Assembly: GCA_035504095.1 (NCBI GenBank)
Contig: DATJSN010000060.1
Span: 1 to 12,181, forward strand
DNA length: 12,181 nt
Origin: DATJSN01 sp035504095
Lineage (GTDB): Bacteria; Planctomycetota; Phycisphaerae; WQYP01
Direction: 5' to 3'
In this document: positions 1-4,774 of the stretch, piece by piece
Layout: every line of letters begins with the position of its first letter
How positions within the stretch are numbered: position 1 is the first letter of the stretch
Position numbers and translations under genes: made by a program
Notes under the pieces: generated by a model
The model's database searches: none
Told to the model about the DNA's origin: nothing
Seen by the model: the letters and a program-made list of their open reading frames with translations, nothing else

Positions 1-451
1 TTATATGGAGCCTTGGCGTATGAGAAAAGGCCTGGAAACAGTGCGTGTGTAGCGTCCAGAGGGCAATCGCGTCGGCGGCGCCGATCGGCAGCGCCACAAA
101 TCGAGACAGAGTCTGTGTAATTTGGTTCAAAACATCCGCGCCATCCAGCGCCTGGGGCCACGGATCAGGCGCGGGCAGATCAAGGCTTTTGCCGGGGATA
201 TTGGCGATGGGGATGGGATTAATTTGAATTTCCGGCAACGCGAGTTCAGCGGCGAGCTTATTTAATTGTACGGACAATTCGTCACGAGGGATATGCAGGA
301 ATTTGATTTTGATGCGATTTATATAATCCTCACGCGCCTTAGCGTCGCGCAGATTAATTTGATGAATAAAACTGGCCTCATCATGGCGCAGGATTACGGC
401 CCATGATTGGCGGCTGATTTGTACGGCTTTGAGGGTAAAAATATTGCTCAT
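1..451 (-). CDS. DUF3631-type replication/ATPase protein, N-terminal part (runs off left edge)
   Basis: An open frame reads from an ATG at 451-449 to the left edge without a stop, giving 150 residues. The start is MSNIFTLKAVQISRQSWAVI. Residues about 96-149 (PDPWPQALDGADVL, LPIGAADAIALWTLHTHCF, FSHTPRLHI) follow the pattern that precedes the Walker A site in DUF3631-type proteins of plasmids, prophages and integrated elements ('PWPEPVDGA..LL', 'ALALWVLHTHCFDAF', 'SPRLAITSPEKGCGKTT'). The ATPase core itself would lie outside the window, so an ATPase role is an inference from family resemblance recalled without a search. The first ~90 residues are not recognised. There is no clear Shine-Dalgarno before the ATG; the bases just upstream are a heptad array (457-491), and a palindrome lies at 509-530. 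The gene is divergent from the toxin-antitoxin operon, which fits an accessory island. Confidence 0.6.
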   Translation of the reverse strand, partial: MSNIFTLKAVQISRQSWAVILRHDEASFIHQINLRDAKAREDYINRIKIKFLHIPRDELSVQLNKLAAELALPEIQINPIPIANIPGKSLDLPAPDPWPQALDGADVLNQITQTLSRFVALPIGAADAIALWTLHTHCFQAFSHTPRLHI

Positions 452-456
452 AGAGC

Positions 457-491
457 ACCATAGGTTATAGGTGACAGGTTACAGGGGACAG
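457..491. repeat. Heptad array, 5 units, in the leader of the DUF3631-type gene
   Basis: Five consecutive 7-base units read on the plus strand: ACCATAG, GTTATAG, GTGACAG, GTTACAG, GGGACAG. The consensus is roughly GKKAYAG. The array ends 5 bases upstream of the ATG at 451, so it occupies the place where a ribosome binding site would be. Confidence 0.75.
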
Positions 492-508
492 ATTTTCCGC
501 AACCGACC

Positions 509-530
509 TGTCCTAATACTGAATAGGACA
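509..530. promoter_or_regulatory. 22-base palindrome, candidate operator
   Basis: TGTCCTAAT (509-517) and AATAGGACA (522-530) form 9-base arms with one mismatched pair around a 4-base centre. The size and symmetry are typical of a site for a dimeric repressor. It lies 57 bases upstream of the minus-strand DUF3631-type gene and 178 bases upstream of the plus-strand antitoxin, so it more likely controls the former. No regulator gene for it is visible. Confidence 0.5.
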
Positions 531-554
531 ATTAACTCCCCACGGTGCGGCAAG

Positions 555-590
555 CAGCTACGCTGAGTAGGGAGAAGGCGGCTACGCCGC
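555..590. repeat. Pair of small palindromes with TAC loops
   Basis: CAGC-TAC-GCTG (555-565) and GCGGC-TAC-GCCGC (578-590) are two perfect short palindromes around the same trinucleotide, 12 bases apart. Similar elements recur at 1502, 1663, 1939 and 11950. Confidence 0.6.
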
Positions 591-615
591 AGTTTGAAGT
601 GTTCAGACAATATGG

Positions 616-629
616 GGGATAAGGGATAG
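616..629. repeat. Two-unit heptad repeat
   Basis: GGGATAA followed by GGGATAG, a 7-base period inside the upstream region of the toxin-antitoxin operon. It is short, and is listed because the same period recurs in the other repeat-bearing intergenic stretches. Confidence 0.45.
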
Positions 630-665
630 AGAGCATTTGTTATAGTTCTCAACGTGAATTTTTCG

Positions 666-671
666 TATAAT
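666..671 (+). promoter_or_regulatory. Possible -10 box of the toxin-antitoxin operon
   Basis: A perfect TATAAT lies 37 bases before the antitoxin ATG in a locally AT-rich stretch. With a 17-base spacer the -35 position reads TAGTTC, a poor match. A weak palindrome GTTA-CTAT-TAAC directly downstream could bind the antitoxin for autoregulation. Both are inferences. Confidence 0.35.
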
Positions 672-708
672 TGTGGTTACTATTAACTGGACCAAACGGT
701 GAAGATTT

Positions 709-954
709 ATGGACGTAGTGATTTCCATCCCGAAGCGAGTTGTCGCCAAGCTCCGCCGTCGTGCCAAGGCCAGCGGCCAACCTGTGCCTGCATACGCTTC
801 CAAGATTGTTGAACAAGCCGTCAAGGGACCAACACTGGAGGAGCTTCTGTCGCCCGTACAAGCGGATTTCGTCCGTAGTGGGATGACTGAGAAACAATTC
901 CTTGACCTGGGCCGTAAACTGCTGGATAAAGTCCGGGCGGAGAAAAAGGCTTGA
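709..954 (+). CDS. Ribbon-helix-helix-like antitoxin of a PIN toxin-antitoxin pair
   Basis: This 81-residue protein opens with a short strand (VVISIP, residues 3-8), followed by two predicted helices (about 9-22 and 27-38, VVAKLRRRAKASG and YASKIVEQAV). That is the layout of ribbon-helix-helix/CopG-type DNA-binding antitoxins. The C-terminal half (TLEELLSPVQADFVRSGMTE, then a charged helix to RAEKKA) resembles the toxin-neutralising tail seen in antitoxins that pair with PIN_3 toxins. The ATG is preceded by GGTGA about 7 bases upstream. The stop overlaps the toxin start (TTGA), so the two genes are translationally coupled. In this family the antitoxin usually represses its own operon and blocks the toxin active site. 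The exact antitoxin family is not certain, but the pairing with a PIN toxin is convincing. Confidence 0.8.
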   Translation: MDVVISIPKRVVAKLRRRAKASGQPVPAYASKIVEQAVKGPTLEELLSPVQADFVRSGMTEKQFLDLGRKLLDKVRAEKKA

Positions 955-1439
955 CGCCATCGACGCCAAGGGCCGTCTACGACGCCATGGTCATTCTCCA
1001 ATGGGCTGCGTTGCCGCCTGAGGGCTCTCGCCGACATGCAACAGTCATCGCCCTATCAACCGGTCGGTTGCGCCTGGCAATGAGCCAAAGACTTCTGGAT
1101 GAATTGCGCGGGCTGTTACTCCGCCCGGAATTACGTGCACGCTTGCCCAGCTTAACACCCCAGCACGTAGCCGCCATCCTCAAAAAAGCACTGGAGTTTT
1201 CCGACTGGTTTGGAAGCGTCCCGTCCCGTTTCTCGCTTCCCCTGCACCCCAAGGATGATCACCTTTTTGATCTGGCTATTGAGTCCCACGCGTCGTATCT
1301 GGTCACGTGGGAAACGCGGTTGCTCAAACTCCGTGAATCACACGCCGCAGAGGCCAAACATTTGCGACACTTAGCCCCCAAACTGGTGATTCACACACCC
1401 AGAGAACTTGCCGAAGCGCTTAAACTCAAAACCCTATAG
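951..1439 (+). CDS. PIN-domain ribonuclease toxin (PIN_3 / TIGR00305-like)
   Basis: This 162-residue protein matches the size and motif order of putative type II toxins of the PIN family, which are Mg2+-dependent RNases that cleave RNA when freed from the antitoxin. Expected acidic residues are D11 (VYDAMVILQ, first strand), E51 (SQRLLDELRGLLLRPELR) and D102/D103 (HPKDDHLFDLAIESHASYLV). The fourth position, usually Asp in 'LVTgD..LL.L', is Glu here (LVTWETRLLKL, E121). The start is TTG at 951. It is the only start codon before the catalytic D11 that also couples to the antitoxin, with GGAG about 8 bases upstream and a 4-base overlap. The next ATG (988) would remove D11. The frame is intact and all four acidic positions are filled, so the toxin is probably functional; the Asp-to-Glu change is the only caveat. 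Confidence 0.85.
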   Translation: MTPSTPRAVYDAMVILQWAALPPEGSRRHATVIALSTGRLRLAMSQRLLDELRGLLLRPELRARLPSLTPQHVAAILKKALEFSDWFGSVPSRFSLPLHPKDDHLFDLAIESHASYLVTWETRLLKLRESHAAEAKHLRHLAPKLVIHTPRELAEALKLKTL

Positions 1440-1501
1440 GATTTATTTAGGCGATTTAATTGAGGACAAAAGCCACGAAAATATTTACTACAAGGGCACG
1501 A

Positions 1502-1512
1502 CGGCGAAGCCG
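1502..1512. repeat. Small palindrome CGGC-GAA-GCCG
   Basis: A perfect 4-base stem around GAA, of the same type as the other mini-palindromes in the intergenic stretches. Confidence 0.4.
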
Positions 1513-1514
1513 AG

Positions 1515-1528
1515 TCAGGAGTCGGGAG
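1515..1528. repeat. GGGAG-type heptads, 2 units
   Basis: TCAGGAG followed by TCGGGAG. It belongs to the same heptad family as the arrays at 1591, 1633 and 1921. Confidence 0.5.
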
Positions 1529-1559
1529 ATTTCACCACAACGACACAACGGCACGACGA

Positions 1560-1605
1560 TGGCCCCGGGTACAGCGGCGGTGCCGCCGAGACGGGAGATG
1601 GGAGT
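1560..1605. repeat. Direct repeat copy 1 (46 bases, exact)
   Basis: Identical to 1890-1935. It consists of T, the GGCCCCGGG core, a GGCGG-TG-CCGCC palindrome and the first GGGAG heptads. Perfect identity in non-coding DNA implies a recent duplication or gene conversion. Confidence 0.85.
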
Positions 1606-1611
1606 CGGGAG
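1591..1611. repeat. GGGAG-type heptads, 3 units
   Basis: ACGGGAG, ATGGGAG, TCGGGAG in tandem. The 27 bases 1585-1611, including the preceding GCCGAG, recur exactly at 1627-1653. Confidence 0.75.
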
Positions 1612-1632
1612 TGTTGGCACTGTTGTGCCGAG

Positions 1633-1660
1633 ACGGGAGATGGGAGTCGGGAGACGGGAG
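1633..1660. repeat. GGGAG-type heptads, 4 units
   Basis: ACGGGAG, ATGGGAG, TCGGGAG, ACGGGAG. The first three repeat the unit order of the array at 1591, and a fourth is added. A GGCAC-TGTT-GTGCC hairpin (1616-1629) separates the two arrays. Confidence 0.75.
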
Positions 1661-1662
1661 TG

Positions 1663-1681
1663 GCGGCGGCAAAGCCGCCGC
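1663..1681. repeat. Strong GC hairpin with AAA loop
   Basis: GCGGCGGC-AAA-GCCGCCGC is an 8-base perfect stem. It is not followed by a T run on the plus strand, so it is a palindromic repeat rather than a clear terminator. Confidence 0.5.
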
Positions 1682-1714
1682 AAAGTAAAAATTCAAAAGT
1701 AAAAAGGCAAAATT

Positions 1715-1753
1715 GACAGGCGGGACGCCTGTCTCACATGACTTGGCCCCGGG
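1715..1753. repeat. Module A-B copy 1 (GACAGGC hairpin)
   Basis: GACAGGC (1715-1721) pairs with GCCTGTC (1727-1733) across a 5-base loop, then TCACATGACTT leads into GGCCCCGGG. It matches 1861-1899 at 35 of 39 positions. Three differences are in the loop and one is just outside the stem, while the stem itself is unchanged, which suggests that the fold matters. Confidence 0.75.
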
Positions 1754-1792
1754 AAGCCTTTCGATGTAACTCAAGGCGGGAAATCCCGGGGC
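1746..1792. repeat. Nested hairpin (modules B-D, long form)
   Basis: GCCCCGGGA (1746-1754) pairs perfectly with TCCCGGGGC (1784-1792). Inside, GCCTT (1756-1760) pairs with AAGGC (1773-1777). It has the same outer arms as the short hairpin at 2001-2023 but with an extra internal arm. It is followed by TATTTATT, so weak terminator activity is possible. Confidence 0.6.
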
Positions 1793-1860
1793 TATTTATT
1801 GCTCAGGCTGGACTCTTCGACGCGGCTCAGAGCAGGGAGCCTAAGCTACATTTAACTAAT

Positions 1861-1899
1861 GACAGGCAAGATGCCTGTCCCACATGACTTGGCCCCGGG
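1861..1899. repeat. Module A-B copy 2 (GACAGGC hairpin)
   Basis: GACAGGC-AAGAT-GCCTGTC followed by CCACATGACTT and GGCCCCGGG; the partner copy is at 1715-1753. It runs directly into the second copy of the 46-base repeat. Confidence 0.75.
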
Positions 1900-1935
1900 T
1901 ACAGCGGCGGTGCCGCCGAGACGGGAGATGGGAGT
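1890..1935. repeat. Direct repeat copy 2 (46 bases, exact)
   Basis: Identical to 1560-1605, 330 bases apart, in the same orientation. It includes two heptads, ACGGGAG and ATGGGAG (1921-1934). A CAGCG-AAGC-CGCTG hairpin (1939-1952) follows. Confidence 0.85.
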
Positions 1936-2000
1936 GGGCAGCGAAGCCGCTGTTTTCAGTTTTCAGTGTTCATACAGGAATGAGTTTACGGTTTTAAATG

Positions 2001-2027
2001 GCCCCGGGAAGAAATCCCGGGGCTTTT
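2001..2027 (+). terminator. Intrinsic-terminator-like hairpin
   Basis: GCCCCGGGA (2001-2009), loop AGAAA, TCCCGGGGC (2015-2023), then TTTT. This 9-base GC-rich stem could end plus-strand transcripts from the toxin-antitoxin side. On the minus strand it starts just after the stop codon of the 2026-2415 gene, but the T run there is weak. Because the same arms occur at 1746-1792, it is also part of the repeat family. Confidence 0.5.
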
Positions 2028-2415
2028 AGAGATTTACGGCGGCAAAACCCTCTGGCACTCCTGTTCCACCATTAAGTTTTGAAATTTTCCAACGATTTAA
2101 ATTATCAAATTCAAAATCAATCTTGTATTTTTGGTCTCGACTAACCGAAAGTAAAATTACGCCTTGATTTTTATTAAGCAACTTAAGTAAATCTCTCCCC
2201 TTTTTATTCATATTTCTAAAGAACGTAGAATTCTTAAAAGACTCAATCAATGTAACTTTTGTGTTAGAAACATAGGATGCTGAAGAACCGTAATTATCCG
2301 GCTCAGATGAAAACCTAAAAAACGCACTACTCCATTCAGGTTCCAATCCATGCATAAATTCAATGAATTCTTGCGCAAGGTTGATAGCAATTTCTGATGA
2401 TTCGTTATTAATCAC
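2026..2415 (-). CDS. Unrecognised AT-rich gene, possibly an orphan immunity protein
   Basis: The 129-residue product has no signal peptide or membrane segment, so it is probably cytoplasmic. It starts at GTG (2415) with AGGAA about 7 bases upstream. Features seen are an acidic N-terminus (MINNESSEIAINLAQEFIEF), an aromatic stretch (PEWSSAFFRFSSEPDNYGSS), a hydrophobic strand (QGVILLSVS), and an ending WKISKLNGGTGVPEGF. The small size, acidity, alternating strands and the 'W.I.K..GG.G.P' ending recall immunity proteins of polymorphic toxin systems, but I cannot place it in a named family. The base composition is visibly more AT-rich than the neighbouring genes, and it lies between a repeat cluster and the sigma-factor operon, which suggests recent acquisition. 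No toxin gene adjoins it. Confidence 0.6.
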   Translation of the reverse strand: MINNESSEIAINLAQEFIEFMHGLEPEWSSAFFRFSSEPDNYGSSASYVSNTKVTLIESFKNSTFFRNMNKKGRDLLKLLNKNQGVILLSVSRDQKYKIDFEFDNLNRWKISKLNGGTGVPEGFAAVNL

Positions 2416-2519
2416 AGGGCGTTCCTAATATAAGTTTGCCCAGCTTGATTAAGAAACAGACGGACGAGTGAAAAGGTGGCGCGGTTAGTGATTTCACAAA
2501 TTTTTGCTGGCTTCATGAG

Positions 2520-2969
2520 TTATTGGCCAAGCGGATCGATCTGGTTGATGGCATAGTTGACCAGATTATTGGCATCACTATCCAGACCGGCGTAACGTTC
2601 CTGGTTCAGACCGCTCTGGGCGTCCGCTACCGCCGTTGTAATTCCCGTTTCTGGATCCGTATAAGCCGGTGTAACCGACGGACCCACTGGATGAGTTGGA
2701 CCGCTAACGACCGGCGATGGCGGCACAACTTTATTGGACATCGTCGAAAACGCCCACAAACTCACGCCAATGGCCAGTGCCGCAGCGGCCGCCAGGCCGT
2801 ACCAGGTCGGGGCCAGTCGCCATTGTTGTGGAGTATCAACCCGTTCACACTCCTGGATATTGCGCATAATGCGGGCGTGCAGCGGCGGCGAAAACTCGGG
2901 AAGCTCGCGCCGGCTTTCTTTACCCAGCATGTCACGCAAAATTTCATGTTCGGCCTGGTCAGTACTCAT
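2520..2969 (-). CDS. Probable single-pass membrane anti-sigma factor
   Basis: The 149-residue protein has a cytoplasmic N-terminal half (residues 1-53, rich in charged residues: HEILRDMLGKESRRELPEF). One membrane helix follows (about 54-76, TWYGLAAAAALAIGVSLWAF), then a proline-rich stretch (VVPPSPVVSGPTHPVGPSV) and an exported tail ending in INQIDPLGQ. Its ATG overlaps the sigma-factor stop (ATGA), the usual arrangement for a sigma/anti-sigma pair. The N-terminal half lacks the HxxxCxxC zinc-binding motif of ZAS-type anti-sigma factors, so the assignment rests on topology and position, not on a recognised domain. The expected role is to hold the ECF factor at the inner membrane until an envelope signal is sensed. 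It is the last gene of the unit. Confidence 0.65.
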   Translation of the reverse strand: MSTDQAEHEILRDMLGKESRRELPEFSPPLHARIMRNIQECERVDTPQQWRLAPTWYGLAAAAALAIGVSLWAFSTMSNKVVPPSPVVSGPTHPVGPSVTPAYTDPETGITTAVADAQSGLNQERYAGLDSDANNLVNYAINQIDPLGQ

Positions 2970-3577
2970 GTTGCGTCTCCAATGTTTGGTGCAGCCACGT
3001 TTTCACCACTGATTTCTTTCAAGCGCCGGGCGTAGGGTGTAAGTTTTTTTCGTCCGCGGTGCAACATGGTCCGCACCGCTACCAGCGACATTCCCAATAC
3101 CTCGGAAATGTCGGAGATGGGTAAATCTTCGGCGTAAAAAAGCCATAACGCCCGGTACTGATCGTCATTAAGCACCTGCCGCGCCGTGTCCCACAGGCTG
3201 CGGCGCGGTTCACGTGCCCCGGCCAGTTCGGCCGGCGTTGACCCTTCATCCGCCTGGTAATCGGGCAGGGCTGAAGTTGTTCGCGTCTTGGCCCGCCGCG
3301 CATGCGTAATACCGACGCGGTAAGCCAGTGTGAATATCCAGGTCCGCAGCGGCCAGCGGTTCTGATAGCGGTCTATGGATTCGTATGACTTCATAAATGC
3401 TTCCTGCACAACGTCTTCCGTGTCAGGCACATTCGGAAACTGCCGGCGAACAAAACGCAGCAGAATCGTCTGGTAGCGCCGCACAATCTCTTCAAAGCAG
3501 CGCATGTCTCCATTTTGCGCGCCACCCGCAAGCTGCTCATCCGTCATCGCCGCCAAATTATCCGGGGGACCATCCAT
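2966..3577 (-). CDS. ECF-type RNA polymerase sigma factor
   Basis: The 203-residue protein has both domains expected of an extracytoplasmic-function sigma-70 factor. Region 2 spans about residues 28-96 (FEEIVRRYQTILLRFV, PDTEDVVQEAFMKSYESIDR, RWPLRTWIFTLAYR). Region 4 spans about 128-182 (LNDDQYRALWLFYAEDLPIS, DISEVLGMSLVAVRTMLHRG, RKKL), with the helix-turn-helix that reads the -35 element. A short linker (about 97-127) replaces region 3. The ATG at 3577 has GGAG 6 bases upstream; an in-frame ATG at residue 11 is a less likely start. The gene begins 36 bases after the secreted-protein gene and overlaps the downstream anti-sigma candidate by 4 bases. It probably controls its own unit plus envelope genes elsewhere. 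The C-terminal ~20 residues are not conserved sigma sequence. Confidence 0.93.
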   Translation of the reverse strand: MDGPPDNLAAMTDEQLAGGAQNGDMRCFEEIVRRYQTILLRFVRRQFPNVPDTEDVVQEAFMKSYESIDRYQNRWPLRTWIFTLAYRVGITHARRAKTRTTSALPDYQADEGSTPAELAGAREPRRSLWDTARQVLNDDQYRALWLFYAEDLPISDISEVLGMSLVAVRTMLHRGRKKLTPYARRLKEISGENVAAPNIGDAT

Positions 3578-3613
3578 CGCCTGCTCCGCGGAATACGTTC
3601 CAGTATACCCCGG

Positions 3614-4624
3614 TTACTGTTCCGGCCCCGGTCCTGGTTGCTGGTCCGGTCCCGGCCCTGGTCCATGGTCCCTGTTCTGGCCCGGCGGCGGCCCCGGTGG
3701 CCCGGGCAGCATCTTGAGCCAGAAATCCGGCGAAGCCACGCAATCGATCTGGACGTTAAGTCCACTCGCAGTTATTGATGCGTTCAGATCGGTTCCCGAC
3801 GCCGGTTGCGTCTGCGAACCGCCGGCGTTCGCTTCCGATGTCAATTCCGCCGTCGCCGCAATTCCCAACAGCGACTCCTGTATCTCAACCGCGGATTGTT
3901 CCGTCAGCGCGGTAAGCTCACCTGTAATCTCAAGGTCCGACCCTTTGGGTGAACAAGCCAGCCATCCGTTATCGACGTGCGACAATATCGGCGATTGTGC
4001 CGTGTGCCGCACACCAAGCTGATACAACCCGCTCCCCGCCGCATAAAAGAATAACCCTGAAGTATTGTCCGTCAGCAATTTACTATCCGACGACAAAGAG
4101 GCCGATTTGCCAGTCAGCACATCAAGCTCCTGCTTAATCGCGTCCAGCGAATGAGCGATCAATATTTCCGTCGGTTTAGGCGAACTTTCATAAACATCTC
4201 CACGCGGCGTATGAAAGCTCAATATCTTCTGACCGTCATAGTCAATCGTCTGAAGACCCGGCCGATTTGCCGTCAATTGATCGATTGGCTCTGTTGGTTT
4301 TGCAACTTCTATCAGCGTTACGCCGGTATCACCCTGGTAACCGGTTCCAAATATCGTGATGTCGTGCAAATCTTCCGGCAAATGAATGCCCGAAAGAAAA
4401 CCGCCGTGATGGCCCGTATGCTGGCCCATGTGATGTTCCTGCAGGAAGTTGTGAATCGGCTCGCTCATTGCATCAGATTTCACGACCGCATCCATATCCA
4501 GATGCAGGAGCCACTTTGTATCGCTCGGCAGCATTGACGGATTAAGCGCGTCGGCCATTGCAGCGCCGTTGCCTGACATGCTCAGCGCCGCGGCAGCCAG
4601 AAGCCATCTGAATTTAACCCTCAT
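3614..4624 (-). CDS. Secreted protein of unknown function linked to an ECF sigma factor
   Basis: The start is ATG at 4624, because GGAG lies 6 bases upstream. A TTG at 4630 is in frame but would leave only one base between it and the ribosome binding site. The 336-residue product begins with a classical signal peptide (MRVKFRWLLAAAALSMSGNG, cleavage likely after AMA at residue 24). The mature start LNPSMLPSDTKWLLHLDMDA resembles hypothetical exported proteins of planctomycetes, recalled without a search. Residues 63-73 hold a histidine cluster (EHHMGQHTGHH). The middle is a regular alternating-strand region with DITIFG and TGVTLIEV. The last ~30 residues are a Pro/Gly-rich tail (PGPPGPPPGQ, GPGPGPDQQPGPGPEQ) without a membrane anchor or sorting signal. 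It is the first gene of the sigma/anti-sigma unit, so it may be a signal-sensing or effector partner. The function is unknown. Confidence 0.8.
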   Translation of the reverse strand: MRVKFRWLLAAAALSMSGNGAAMADALNPSMLPSDTKWLLHLDMDAVVKSDAMSEPIHNFLQEHHMGQHTGHHGGFLSGIHLPEDLHDITIFGTGYQGDTGVTLIEVAKPTEPIDQLTANRPGLQTIDYDGQKILSFHTPRGDVYESSPKPTEILIAHSLDAIKQELDVLTGKSASLSSDSKLLTDNTSGLFFYAAGSGLYQLGVRHTAQSPILSHVDNGWLACSPKGSDLEITGELTALTEQSAVEIQESLLGIAATAELTSEANAGGSQTQPASGTDLNASITASGLNVQIDCVASPDFWLKMLPGPPGPPPGQNRDHGPGPGPDQQPGPGPEQ

Positions 4625-4709
4625 GCACAACTCCGGTTAGGAACCTGTCATCCGAAGATTTATACGCATTAGCGGGGCAAAATGTGGCATTTAACCGGCA
4701 TTTTCATGC

Positions 4710-4750
4710 AAAAAATCCCCATCCCATATCACAGGCCTGCAATGGGGTGG
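4710..4750 (-). terminator. Candidate terminator after the glycoside hydrolase gene
   Basis: Read on the minus strand, CCCCAT (4747-4742) can pair with ATGGGG (4722-4717), enclosing a small CAGGCCTG palindrome, and is followed by ATTTTTT (4716-4710). The stem is short, but the T run is good and lies 25-65 bases after the hydrolase stop. It would separate the cell-wall/hydrolase unit from the secreted-protein/sigma unit. Confidence 0.4.
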
Positions 4751-4774
4751 ATTATCGACCCTATGACTTGCAAA

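Larger units (their letters stand above)
1440..2025. repeat. Non-coding mosaic of repeat modules (586 bases without a credible gene)
   Basis: No frame here shows protein-like composition; the short open frames are read through G-rich repeats. Four modules recur. A is GACAGGC-N5-GCCTGTC plus YCACATGACTT (1715, 1861). B is GGCCCCGGG (1561, 1745, 1891, 2000). C is TACAGCGGCGGTGCCGCCGAG plus GGGAG heptads (1570, 1900). D is AA...AAATCCCGGGGC, which pairs with B to form a hairpin (1754-1792, 2009-2023). The order is B-C, A-B-D, A-B-C, B-D. A 46-base exact direct repeat (1560-1605 and 1890-1935) and a 39-base repeat with 4 mismatches (1715-1753 and 1861-1899) follow from this. It resembles a REP/BIME-like intergenic element cluster. 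Confidence 0.75.

Noticed and set aside
603..1037. 144-codon minus-strand open frame across the antitoxin
   Set aside because: It is the complement of the antitoxin and toxin start; no domain is recognisable.
1408..1716. Open frames through the G-rich repeats on both strands (102, 80, 80 and 75 codons)
   Set aside because: They translate tandem repeats into low-complexity peptides and one overlaps the toxin 3' end; repeat DNA is the simpler explanation.
1715..1899. Insertion sequence ends
   Set aside because: The GACAGGC hairpins are direct copies without a transposase between them and without target-site duplications that I could find.
1560..1935. CRISPR array
   Set aside because: The repeats are not evenly spaced, there are only two exact copies 330 bases apart, and no cas genes are visible.
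2523..3035. 170-codon plus-strand open frame
   Set aside because: It is antisense to the anti-sigma gene and the end of the sigma gene, has no family-like motifs, and the minus-strand pair has a coupled overlap.
3614..3720. Collagen-like domain at the end of the secreted protein
   Set aside because: The P/G runs do not keep a strict Gly-X-Y triplet and span only about 30 residues, so it is a low-complexity tail.
4625..4774. Promoter of the secreted-protein/sigma unit
   Set aside because: A TATAAA lies about 35 bases upstream of the start, but no convincing -35 or ECF-type GGAAC element could be paired with it, so no promoter is claimed.
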